A DNA stretch of 63,351 nt from Acidimicrobiaceae bacterium (lineage in GTDB: Bacteria; Actinomycetota; Acidimicrobiia; Acidimicrobiales; UBA8190). Positions 43,938 to 51,625 of this stretch are shown piece after piece; positions within the stretch are counted from its first letter, which is position 1, and each line of letters starts with the position of its first letter. The stretch spans positions 1-63,351 of the forward strand of contig PLZB01000013.1 in assembly GCA_003151955.1 (NCBI GenBank). The letters are read 5' to 3'. The notes below the pieces were generated by a model. It did not search any database, was not told the DNA's origin, and saw only the letters and a program-made list of their open reading frames with translations. Made by a program: the position numbers and the translations under genes.

Positions 43938-45050
43938 ATGCCAGCAAACCTAGCCATTTCAGAGAACGATCTGCTCGAAGCGGCCATTGCCTGGTTGGGC
44001 GATCGCCTTCCTGCGAGCTGGGAGGTGGGGAAGACAAACCGGCAGAACATCTCGGGAACGGGACCGCTGGACTTAGCGATCGATCTGAAAGGCGATAACC
44101 GGTACGTCACGGTCGCCGTCGAAGCCAAGAACAACTTCAGCCCCCGGAGCGTGAACCTCCTCCTCGGGAGCTTGGGCCGCACTCTCCGCAGCCTGGCCGG
44201 GAACGCCCCGATCCTGGTCGTCGCCCCGTGGCTCAGTACCCGGACACAGGAACTCCTGCGTGGGGAGGGAATCAACTACCTCGATCTGACCGGCAACTCC
44301 TGGTTTCGCCTCGATGGCCCAACTCTCTACATCGAGACCCAGGGAGCGCGAAGGGACCCGACTCCCGCACCCAGAGGCCGGGCGACGTTCAACGGACCCA
44401 AGGCCGGCCGCCTCGTGCGGACGCTCATCGATATCCGGCCTCCGTACGGGGTTCGGGAGCTCGCCTTGGCCATCGGCCTCACCCAGGGATACGTGTCACG
44501 CCTCCTCGACACGCTTGAAGACGAGGCCCTCGTTCGGAGGTCAACAAATCGAGGAGTCGAATCCGCCGACATTCTCGGGCTGATCCGCCTCTGGGCGGGG
44601 ACGTATGACGTCTTCGCGGCCAACAAGACCACGACGTTCATTGCCCCCGCCGGCCCCACCCGCACGCTCGAACGGCTCGCCGACAGTCAACAACGTACCG
44701 CCGTGACCGGCTCGTTCGCCGCCGTTCGTCTGGCGCCCGTCGCCGGACCGTCCCTCCTCGCGCTCTACTGCGACGACCCGGCGACGATCGCTTCGGAGTT
44801 CGACCTCATTCCTGCCGACCGGGGGTCGAACGTCGCCATTCTCGATCCATTCGATCCTGTCGTTTGGGAAAGAACCTCCGGCGAGAACGGAGTCACGTTC
44901 GCCGCGCCCTCACAGGTAGCCATCGACTGCCTCACGGGAAACGGAAGGATGCCAGCGGAGGGCGAGGCCCTGGTGCAATGGCTCGTCGAGAACGAAGACA
45001 TCTGGCGGCTGCCACGCTTACCGGCCGCCCACTGGAAAGAGTCTCCATGA
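43938..45050 (+). CDS. AbiEi-like antitoxin / winged-helix protein of a toxin-antitoxin pair
   Basis: About 370 residues. The N-terminal part (~20-125) looks like a restriction-endonuclease-type fold (DLAIDLKGDNRYVTVAVEAKNN, ILVVAPWLSTRTQELL, GINYLDLTGNSWF). A winged helix follows at ~155-200 (YGVRELALAIGLTQGYVSRLLDTLE). The rest has VAIDCLTGNGRMPAEGEALVQWL. This order is seen in AbiEi-type antitoxin regulators. The stop overlaps the next gene (ATGA). Codon use is visibly less GC-biased than in neighbours, suggesting recent acquisition. ATG 43938 chosen; GTG 43917 is possible. Family call is moderate. Confidence 0.68.
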   Translation: MPANLAISENDLLEAAIAWLGDRLPASWEVGKTNRQNISGTGPLDLAIDLKGDNRYVTVAVEAKNNFSPRSVNLLLGSLGRTLRSLAGNAPILVVAPWLSTRTQELLRGEGINYLDLTGNSWFRLDGPTLYIETQGARRDPTPAPRGRATFNGPKAGRLVRTLIDIRPPYGVRELALAIGLTQGYVSRLLDTLEDEALVRRSTNRGVESADILGLIRLWAGTYDVFAANKTTTFIAPAGPTRTLERLADSQQRTAVTGSFAAVRLAPVAGPSLLALYCDDPATIASEFDLIPADRGSNVAILDPFDPVVWERTSGENGVTFAAPSQVAIDCLTGNGRMPAEGEALVQWLVENEDIWRLPRLPAAHWKESP

Positions 45051-45937
45051 CCGAGACCCAGCCAACCTCCGATCACTCCCGATTGGATCCCCGTTACGTG
45101 ATCGCACGACGTGTGCTTCTCGACGCCCTGTTCGCTCTCGCTCCTCACCGGAAGGCCTTCATCGTTGCCGGCGCCCAGGCCGTCTACCTCCAGACGGGAC
45201 TCAACGAGATCGCCATCGCCCCGTACACGACTGACGGCGACCTCGCTCTCGACCCCACTCTCCTCGGGGACGACCCCGAGCTCGAAGCCACGATGCGCCA
45301 GGCGGGATTCGAGTTGTGGGAGCAAGCTGGAGGCCGGGTCCAACCAGGCATCTGGATCAAGACCGAGGAAATCAACGGCCAGCGGATCGTCGTTCCCATC
45401 GATCTCATCGTTCCGTCCGCTGCACTCATCGACGCACGCGGTCGGAGAGGAGCTCGGCTCGGATCCCACGGAAAGAGCGCCGCCCGCCGAGCCGTCGGCC
45501 TCGAAGCGGTCCTCATCGACCACGAACCCATGGTCATAGCCGCCCTCGACCCGGCAGATGCCCGATCGATCAGTGCCGAAGTCGCCGGGGTAGCCGCCCT
45601 TCTCGTCGCCAAGGCCCACAAGATCCACGACCGCGTCGCCACTGAGCGACGGGATCGGCTCAGCGACAAAGACGCATCGGATGTCTTCAGGATCATGCAA
45701 ACGACGTCCCCGGAGGTGGCAGGCGCGACGCTTGGCGGACTCCTGACGCACGCCGTGGCGGGGGAGCCTGTCGACACTGCTCTCCGCTACTTCAGCGACC
45801 TCTTCGGGCGACGGGCCGGGGAGGGCGTAGCCATGGCTCAACGTGCGCTCCGCCTCGCCGTTCCCGACGACCAGATCGCGCCAATCTGTATCTCTTTCAC
45901 GGAACGGCTCCTCGTCGCAGCCCGGACCGGTACCTGA
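45047..45937 (+). CDS. AbiEii/nucleotidyltransferase-like toxin partner
   Basis: A 296-residue protein. FIVAGAQAVYLQTG followed by APYTTDGDLALDP (~35-70) matches the G-x-A ... (T/S)xDxD pattern of minimal nucleotidyltransferases. KAHKIHDRVATERRDRLSDKDASDVFRI later in the chain is typical of AbiEii-type toxins. These modify tRNA or other targets, and the partner regulator neutralises them. It is translationally coupled to the upstream gene and shares its lower-GC codon use. The pair probably acts in phage defence or plasmid-type maintenance. Confidence 0.68.
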   Translation: MTETQPTSDHSRLDPRYVIARRVLLDALFALAPHRKAFIVAGAQAVYLQTGLNEIAIAPYTTDGDLALDPTLLGDDPELEATMRQAGFELWEQAGGRVQPGIWIKTEEINGQRIVVPIDLIVPSAALIDARGRRGARLGSHGKSAARRAVGLEAVLIDHEPMVIAALDPADARSISAEVAGVAALLVAKAHKIHDRVATERRDRLSDKDASDVFRIMQTTSPEVAGATLGGLLTHAVAGEPVDTALRYFSDLFGRRAGEGVAMAQRALRLAVPDDQIAPICISFTERLLVAARTGT

Positions 45938-46053
45938 GGTGCGATCGGTCCTGCTCGTGAGGCATCGGTGCCCGAGTCGTCGCCGGGGAAACCGGCCCGA
46001 TAGAGTCGCCGGGTCGTCGAGTCGCCCGGTCGACCCAGCCTCCTGGAGGGGAA

Positions 46054-47169
46054 ATGCGCACGAGCAAGGCAGCCATCCTGTGGAACACCCACGAGCCCTG
46101 GAGCGTCGAGGAGGTCGAGATCGACGACCCCGTCGCCGGTGAGGTCCTCGTCAAGCTGACCGCCTCGGGGATGTGCCACTCCGACGAGCACCTCGTCACC
46201 GGGGACATCCCCGCCCCCCTCCCCGTCATCGGGGGCCACGAGGGGGCGGGCGTCGTCGAGCAGGTCGGGGAGGGGGTCACCGACTTCGCCGTCGGGGACC
46301 ATGTCGTCCTCAGCTTCATCCCCTCCTGCGGGAAGTGCCGGTGGTGCTCGACCGGCCACCAGAACCTCTGTGACCTCGGGATGCACCTCCTCGGAGGGGT
46401 CGCCATCACCGACGGGACCCAGCGGATCCGGGCCCGGGGCCAGGGGGTCGGGACGATGGTCCTCCTCGGGACCTTCTGCCCCTACGTCGTCGTCCACCAG
46501 TCCTCCGTCGTGAAGATCGACCCGGAGGTCCCCCTGGAGCTGGCCTGCCTGACGGGCTGCGGGGTCGTCACCGGCTGGGGATCCTCCGTCTACACGGCCG
46601 AGGTCCAGCCCGGGGACACCGTCGTCGTCATCGGGGTGGGGGGGATCGGGGTCAACGCCATCCAGGGGGCCCGGCTGGCCGGGGCCAAGCGGATCCTCGC
46701 CATCGACCCGGTCGAGTTCAAGCGGGAGCAGGCCCAGGTCTTCGGGGCCACCGACGTGGCCGAGTCGATCGACGCCGCCGGGCCCCTCCTCGGGATGATG
46801 ACCTGGGGGACGATGGCGGACAAGGTCATCCTCACCACCTCGGTGGCCGAGGGGGGGCTCATCGGGCCGGCCATGTCCCTCGTCTCCAAGAACGGGGTCC
46901 TCGTCGTCACGGCCGTGGCCCCCTGGAACCAGAACGAGGTGACCCTGAACCTCTTCGACCTCTCGATGATGCAGAAGCAGATCCGGGGGACGGTCTTCGG
47001 GTCGGCCAACCCCCGGGCCGACATCCCGAAGCTCCTCGGGCTCTACAAGGAGGGGAAGCTCCTCCTCGACGAGCTCGTCACCCGGACCTACACCCTCGAG
47101 GACATCAACCAGGGCTACCAGGACATGCGGGACGGGAAGAACATCCGTGGAGTCATCCGCTTCGACTGA
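46054..47169 (+). CDS. NDMA-dependent (nicotinoprotein) alcohol dehydrogenase, mycofactocin-associated
   Basis: A 371-residue zinc alcohol dehydrogenase. Catalytic zinc ligands are in ASGMCHSDEHL (~38-48), GGHEGAG and the Cys near LACLTGCGV. The structural zinc site is IPSCGKCRWCSTGHQNLC, and the NAD fold has VIGVGGIGVNAIQGA. It fits the family with tightly bound NAD that depends on mycofactocin, assayed with the dye NDMA. The ribosome site ggaggggaa precedes the ATG. It overlaps the MoxR gene by 23 bp, and mftF lies three genes on. Alcohol substrate unknown. Confidence 0.92.
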   Translation: MRTSKAAILWNTHEPWSVEEVEIDDPVAGEVLVKLTASGMCHSDEHLVTGDIPAPLPVIGGHEGAGVVEQVGEGVTDFAVGDHVVLSFIPSCGKCRWCSTGHQNLCDLGMHLLGGVAITDGTQRIRARGQGVGTMVLLGTFCPYVVVHQSSVVKIDPEVPLELACLTGCGVVTGWGSSVYTAEVQPGDTVVVIGVGGIGVNAIQGARLAGAKRILAIDPVEFKREQAQVFGATDVAESIDAAGPLLGMMTWGTMADKVILTTSVAEGGLIGPAMSLVSKNGVLVVTAVAPWNQNEVTLNLFDLSMMQKQIRGTVFGSANPRADIPKLLGLYKEGKLLLDELVTRTYTLEDINQGYQDMRDGKNIRGVIRFD

Positions 47170-48199
47170 GCCGGGGCTCCCGGAGGAGCTCGGGGGGCTG
47201 GTCGTCGGCCGGCGCCGGGAGCTCGAGCTGGTCCTGGCCGCCCTGGCCGGGGATCGGCACATCCTCCTGGAGGGACCCCCGGGGACGGGGAAGTCGACCC
47301 TCCTCGCCGCCCTGGCCTCGGCCACGGGCCGGGGGTTCGTCTTCGTGGAGGGGAACGCCGAGCTGACCCCGGCCCGGCTCCTCGGCCACCACGACCCCAG
47401 CCGGGTCCTGGCCGAGGGCTACCGGCCCGAGATCTTCGTGGAGGGGCCCCTGGCCCGGGCGCTCCGGGAGGGGGCCCTCCTCTACCTCGAGGAGCTCAAC
47501 CGGGTCCCCGAGGAGACCCTGAACGTCCTCGTCGGGGTGATGTCCGAGGGGGCCATCGAGGTGCCCCGGCTGGGCCGGCTCGAGGCCGCCGAGGGGTTCG
47601 CCCTGGTGGCGGCCATGAACCCCTTCGACTCGGTGGGGACGGCCCGGATCTCCTCCGCCGTCTACGACCGGACCTGCCGGGTCCTCATGGACTACCAGTC
47701 CGCCGCCGATGAGGCCGAGATCGTGTCCCGCCGGACCCTTCCCTCCGAGGGCCCCCCCGCCGACCCGGCCTGGGTCGGGAAGGTCGTCGAGCTCGTCCGG
47801 AGGACCCGGTCCCACCCCGAGATCAGGATCGGCTCCTCGGTCCGGGGGGCGATCGACCTGGTCCTGGTGGCCGGGAACCTGGGCCGGATCCGGGGCCTCC
47901 CCGCCGGGAGCCGGGAGGTCGGCCTCGACGCCGCCCTGACGGCCCTCTCGGGGAGGATCCGAGTCCAGGAGGGCTCGGGCCGGACCCCGGAGGAGGTCAT
48001 CACCACCCTCTGGGACGAGGTCTTCCCGGCCGGGCCCACCCCCGGGGAGGGGCCCCCGCCGGAGGAGCCGGGGAAGGCAGGGGGGGATCCGGGAAAAGTC
48101 GGGGCCCCGGCCGTCCCGGGGCCGACCGGGGCCGCAACGGAGGGGAGCCCCCCCGGGAGCGGCCCGGAAGCGGGACACCGGAGGAGCGGCCCCGGATGA
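47147..48199 (+). CDS. MoxR-family AAA+ ATPase in the mycofactocin locus
   Basis: A 350-residue ATPase. Walker A GPPGTGKS (Lys49), Walker B LLYLEELNRVP, sensor VAAMNPFDS, then VYDRTCRV. The ATPase core ends at ~285; the last ~60 residues are a Pro/Gly/Glu-rich tail (GPTPGEGPPPEEPGKAGG). The GTG start lies 23 bp inside the dehydrogenase gene and the stop overlaps the vWA gene. MoxR/vWA pairs often assemble or load cofactors into enzymes; here the nicotinoprotein dehydrogenase is the obvious client, which is an inference. Confidence 0.88.
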   Translation: MESSASTEPGLPEELGGLVVGRRRELELVLAALAGDRHILLEGPPGTGKSTLLAALASATGRGFVFVEGNAELTPARLLGHHDPSRVLAEGYRPEIFVEGPLARALREGALLYLEELNRVPEETLNVLVGVMSEGAIEVPRLGRLEAAEGFALVAAMNPFDSVGTARISSAVYDRTCRVLMDYQSAADEAEIVSRRTLPSEGPPADPAWVGKVVELVRRTRSHPEIRIGSSVRGAIDLVLVAGNLGRIRGLPAGSREVGLDAALTALSGRIRVQEGSGRTPEEVITTLWDEVFPAGPTPGEGPPPEEPGKAGGDPGKVGAPAVPGPTGAATEGSPPGSGPEAGHRRSGPG

Positions 48200-49062
48200 C
48201 GGGCCGGGCCGAGCTGGCCCGGCACCCCGGCTTCGGCCGAATCTCCCCCGAGGTGGGCCGGTTCGACGAGGAGGCTCTCGGGGAGCTCCTCGGGGAGGAC
48301 CCCGACGGCACCCTGGCCCTCCTGGCCGAGATGACCGGGGCCGTCGACCCCGCCCTCCGGCAGGCGGCCCGCCGGCTAACCGGACGGATCTGCATCCGGC
48401 TGGGCCGGGTCCCCGACCACCGCCGCCGGGGGACGGGCCGGCTGGTGGGGGCCCCGGCCGGGGTGGACGGGGAGCTCGACCTCGACGCCAGCCTCGAGGC
48501 CGTCCTGGAGGCGGCCGGGGCCGGGCGGGCCCCGGACCTCGGCGAGCTCCGGTCCCGGCGCTGGGGGGGCCGGGACCTGGCCCTCGTCCTGGTCGTCGAC
48601 CGGAGCGGCTCGATGGGCGGGGGCCGGCTCGCCACCGCCGCCCTGGCCGCCGCCGCCCTCGCCGGCCGGGTCCCCGGGGAGCTGGCCGTCCTGGCCTTCG
48701 CCGGGACCGTCACCGTGGTCAAGGCCATCGGGGAGGACCGGACGGCGGGGGCCCTCGTCGAGGACCTCCTCTCCCTCCGGGGCCGGGGCACCTCGAATCT
48801 GACCCTGGCCCTGGCCGGGGCCCGGGAGGAGCTGGCCCGGTCGAGGGCCCGGCACCGGGCCGTCCTCCTCCTCTCGGACTGCCGCCACAACGTCGGCCCC
48901 AGACCTGACCCCGTGGTCGGCTGGGCCGAAGAGCTCCTCATCGTCGCCCCGGCCGGGGATGCCGCCGAGGCCCGGGCCCTGGCCGCCGCCTCCGGGGGGC
49001 GAGCCGTCGAGGTGACCGGCCCCTCCGAGCTGCCCGGGGTCCTCACCGGGCTCCTGGCATGA
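48196..49062 (+). CDS. vWA-domain protein partner of MoxR
   Basis: A 288-residue protein. The N-terminal helical part (~1-100) includes PALRQAARRLTGRICIRLG. The vWA domain (~130-288) has an intact metal-ion site: DRSGSM (Asp135), Thr in RGRGTSNLTLAL and Asp in LLLSDCRHN. It is the partner of the overlapping MoxR ATPase, in CoxE/BchD style. It is translationally coupled on both sides (GTGA/ATGA-type overlaps) with moxR and mftF. Confidence 0.86.
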   Translation: MTGRAELARHPGFGRISPEVGRFDEEALGELLGEDPDGTLALLAEMTGAVDPALRQAARRLTGRICIRLGRVPDHRRRGTGRLVGAPAGVDGELDLDASLEAVLEAAGAGRAPDLGELRSRRWGGRDLALVLVVDRSGSMGGGRLATAALAAAALAGRVPGELAVLAFAGTVTVVKAIGEDRTAGALVEDLLSLRGRGTSNLTLALAGAREELARSRARHRAVLLLSDCRHNVGPRPDPVVGWAEELLIVAPAGDAAEARALAAASGGRAVEVTGPSELPGVLTGLLA

Positions 49063-50504
49063 GAGGTCCCCCGACCCGGGAGCTCCCGGCCGGGTTCGCC
49101 CTGGCCCCCGACCCGGGGACCCGCCGGCTCGAGGCCGGCCGGGACCTCCTCGGGGGATCCCCCCTGAAGCTCCTCCGGCTGACCGGCCACGGGGCCGTCG
49201 TGGTCGACCGGCTGCTCCGGGGAGAGCCCGTCCCGGCCGACCCCCGGTCCCGGGCCCTGGCCCGACGACTCCTCGACACCGGGCTGGCCCACCCCCGGCC
49301 AGCCGGCCCCGGCCCCTACTCCCCCATCGACATCACCGTCGTGATCCCCGTCCGGGACCACGCCGGTCCCCTCCGGCGCCTCCTCGACTCGCCGGCTCTG
49401 GCCGGTGTCGGGGGGATCGTCGTCGTCGACGACGGCTCGTCGGTGCCGGTGGAGGCCGGACCGACCTGGCGGGTGGTCCGGACGGAGGAGTCCCGGGGGC
49501 CGGGGGCGGCCCGGAACCGGGGGACGGCCGAGGCGGAGACCCCCCTGGTGGCCTTCGTCGACGCCGACTCCTCCCCGGGGGAGGGCTGGCTGGGGGCCCT
49601 CCTCACCCACTTCGAGGACCCCGCCGTCGCCGCCGTCGCCCCCCGGATCCGTCCCGGCCCGGCCCGGGGGGGATGGGGGGAGGGGGTGGCGGGCTACGAG
49701 GCGGCCCGGTCCCCGCTCGACCTCGGACCCCACGAGGGTCCGGTCCGGGCCGGGAGCCGGATCCCCTACGTCCCCACCGCCGCCCTCCTCGTCCGCCGGG
49801 AGGCCCTCGAGGCCGTCGGGGGCTTCGGGGAGAACCTCCGGGTCGGGGAGGACGTCGACCTGGTCTGGCGGCTGGCCGAGGGGGGCTGGACGGTCCGCTA
49901 CGAACCGGCCTCGACCGTCCTCCACGACGTGAGGGGGACACCCCGGGACTGGCTCCTCCAGCGGTTCACCTACGGGACCTCGGCCGCCCCCCTGGCCCGG
50001 CGCCACCCCGGGGCCCTCGCCCCCGTCCGGGTCTCGGCCTGGAGCGCGCTGGCCTGGACGGCCGGGGGCCTGGGCCATCCGGTGGCGGGGGCGGCGGTGG
50101 CGGCGGTGACGACGGGGGCCCTGGCCGGGAAGCTCCGGCCCCTGGCCCACCCCTGGCGGGAGGCCCTCCGGCTGGCCGGCCGGGGCCACCTCGGGGCGGG
50201 CCGGTCCCTGGCCGAGGCTCTCCGGCGGGCCTGGTGGCCCCTGGCCCTCGTGACCGCCCTGTGCTCCCGGCGGGCCCGCCGGGCTCTCTTGGCCGCCTTC
50301 CTCCTCCCCCCCCTGGTCGACTGGCTCCGGCGCCGGCCCGACGTGGGACCCCTCCGGTGGCTGGTCCTCCACCTGGCCGACGACCTCGCCTACGGGGCCG
50401 GGGTCTGGGTGGGATGTCTCAGGGAGCGGACTGTGACCCCCCTGGTGCCGGACCTCTCGAGTTGGCCGGACCGGGGACCGACAGCCAAACTCAACTCTCG
50501 CTGA
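49059..50504 (+). CDS. mftF: Mycofactocin glycosyltransferase MftF
   Basis: A 481-residue protein. Residues ~20-90 are the PqqD-like lead typical of MftF (TRRLEAGRDLLGGSPLKLLRLT, GAVVVDRLLRGEPV). A GT-A glycosyltransferase 2 domain covers ~90-310: DITVVIPVRDHAGPL, GIVVVDDGSS, GPGAARNRG, VAFVDADSSPGEGWL (metal DxD) and ENLRVGEDVDLVWRLAE. C-terminal hydrophobic helices (~330-450) likely bind the membrane. It adds the oligoglucan chain to premycofactocin. It is separated from mftABC/E by ~36 kb, which is unusual. Confidence 0.95.
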   Translation: MRGPPTRELPAGFALAPDPGTRRLEAGRDLLGGSPLKLLRLTGHGAVVVDRLLRGEPVPADPRSRALARRLLDTGLAHPRPAGPGPYSPIDITVVIPVRDHAGPLRRLLDSPALAGVGGIVVVDDGSSVPVEAGPTWRVVRTEESRGPGAARNRGTAEAETPLVAFVDADSSPGEGWLGALLTHFEDPAVAAVAPRIRPGPARGGWGEGVAGYEAARSPLDLGPHEGPVRAGSRIPYVPTAALLVRREALEAVGGFGENLRVGEDVDLVWRLAEGGWTVRYEPASTVLHDVRGTPRDWLLQRFTYGTSAAPLARRHPGALAPVRVSAWSALAWTAGGLGHPVAGAAVAAVTTGALAGKLRPLAHPWREALRLAGRGHLGAGRSLAEALRRAWWPLALVTALCSRRARRALLAAFLLPPLVDWLRRRPDVGPLRWLVLHLADDLAYGAGVWVGCLRERTVTPLVPDLSSWPDRGPTAKLNSR

Positions 50505-50525
50505 ACGTCATCCCGGCTGCCCCGG

Positions 50526-50963
50526 TCATGGCACGACGGCCCGGATCCGGAGTCCCGGAACGCCATCGGCGAGCCGCCGAATGTCTTGACGGTCGGAGGT
50601 GAGGACCACGCCTCCACCGAGCCCGGCTGAGACGGCGACGACGATAGCGTCGACGGTGGCGGCCACGCCGGTCATTCCGGCGGAACGCTTCAGACCGGCT
50701 GCGGAGCGGGCGATCGGCTCGGTGAGACTGACGATCTGGAGCTTCTTGAGCACCTGGTTGGCCCGTGCATCCCGGCCATCGCCGAACAGGGTCTCGGCCA
50801 GGACGGCTGTCGGAACCAGCACGGGAACACCAGCCTGGAATGAAGCCGTCAGGACCGCACGCGCGTCCTCGCTGTCGTTTCTAGCCACGGCCCAGAGCCC
50901 CTCGCTGTCGAGCACGACCGAGGGCCAGGGCGCCGGCCTCGTCTTCAGCTCTGGTCGAACCAC
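50526..50963 (-). CDS. vapC: PIN-domain RNase toxin (VapC-like)
   Basis: A 145-residue PIN protein. Acidic active-site residues are in VVLDSEGLWA (Asp19), AVLAETLFGDG, ATVDAIVVAVS and VLTSDRQDIRRLA. It should cleave RNA when free of its antitoxin. The GTG start at 50963 overlaps the antitoxin gene by 19 bp. It is convergent to mftF across 21 bp. Base composition is somewhat lower in GC than the mft genes, consistent with a mobile toxin-antitoxin pair. Confidence 0.85.
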   Translation of the reverse strand: MVRPELKTRPAPWPSVVLDSEGLWAVARNDSEDARAVLTASFQAGVPVLVPTAVLAETLFGDGRDARANQVLKKLQIVSLTEPIARSAAGLKRSAGMTGVAATVDAIVVAVSAGLGGGVVLTSDRQDIRRLADGVPGLRIRAVVP

Positions 50964-51268
50964 TGCGACAGGACCCGCTCGGATGCCTCCGGCGAGGGCG
51001 GTCCGGCTTCGCTTACCATCTCGTCGACCAGCCGCCCGAGCCGCTCCTGAGCCAATGCGGCATGCAACAGCTCGTTGATCGACGCCGAGAGGGCTCGACC
51101 GCCGAATTCGGCTCGGAGCTCCTCCAACAGGGCCCGATCCAGGGTGATGGAGACCTTCTCCTTCTCCCTGACCGCTTCCGGAGCGAGCACCTGTATTCCC
51201 CGGGCCCGGGGCCTCCGCCCTTTGGTGGGGGCCTCATCTCGTGCGAGCTTCCGGGCCGGAGTGGACAT
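50945..51268 (-). CDS. vapB: VapB-like ribbon-helix-helix/CopG-type antitoxin
   Basis: A 107-residue protein. A basic N-terminal stretch (RKLARDEAPTKGRRPRARG) leads to a ribbon-helix-helix-like core (KEKVSITLDRALLEELRAEFGGRALSAS, INELLHAAL) and an acidic C-terminal tail that probably wraps the toxin. The ATG at 51268 lies seven bases from a perfect inverted repeat that likely serves for autorepression. It overlaps vapC by 19 bp. Confidence 0.82.
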   Translation of the reverse strand: MSTPARKLARDEAPTKGRRPRARGIQVLAPEAVREKEKVSITLDRALLEELRAEFGGRALSASINELLHAALAQERLGRLVDEMVSEAGPPSPEASERVLSQWFDQS

Positions 51269-51275
51269 GCCGATA

Positions 51276-51294
51276 ATCCTACCATAAGTAGGAT
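51276..51294 (-). promoter_or_regulatory. Inverted-repeat operator of the vapBC pair
   Basis: atcctac (51276-51282) and gtaggat (51288-51294) form a perfect 7-bp inverted repeat around 5 bases, just upstream of the vapB start. Read on the minus strand it overlaps tatggt/taggat-like -10 sequences, so binding there would block transcription. Autorepression by the antitoxin is standard for these pairs; this particular site is inferred. Confidence 0.55.
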
Positions 51295-51331
51295 CCAAGG
51301 GTCGAGAACCAGGTGGACTTCTAGGTCAGGC

Positions 51332-51411
51332 TGGTACCGACGGAGGGAATCGAACCCTCGACCTCCCGACCCGAGAGGGCCGGGCGCTCATGCCAACCGA
51401 GCTCCGCCGGT
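51332..51411 (-). tRNA. tRNA-like element with abnormal anticodon arm (possible pseudo-tRNA)
   Basis: The minus strand folds as a tRNA. The acceptor stem is accggcg/cgtcggt (one G-T pair) with discriminator A and encoded CCA. The D stem is gctc/gagc with loop ggttggcat, the variable loop is aggtc, and the T stem is gaggg/ccctc with loop ttcgatt. The anticodon stem cccgg/tcggg, however, encloses 10 bases instead of 7 (ccctctcggg). Those ten can pair further into an 8-bp stem capped by tctc, leaving no U33-anticodon layout. It may be a decayed tRNA, a tRNA with a 3-base insertion, or a specialised non-translating tRNA-like RNA. Confidence 0.5.
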
Positions 51412-51625
51412 GACCGGGTCGGACGTTCAGTCCTCGTCCTTCTCCTCTTCGGTGCCTTCCTCCTCGTCGCCCATCTCGCCTCCTTCCCTCCCTGGTTCCA
51501 GCTGGCCGACCGGGCTCCCCGAGGGGGACCCGGCATCGAGCACTATGCCAGTCCCCGGGCCCCGCTGGAAGGGCTCCCATCCAACTTTTTCATGACATTT
51601 TCCGTCCCAGGTAGGGTGACCCGCC

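Noticed and set aside
51326..51580. Minus-strand open frame through the tRNA-like element
   Set aside because: It reads through an RNA structure and has no family resemblance.
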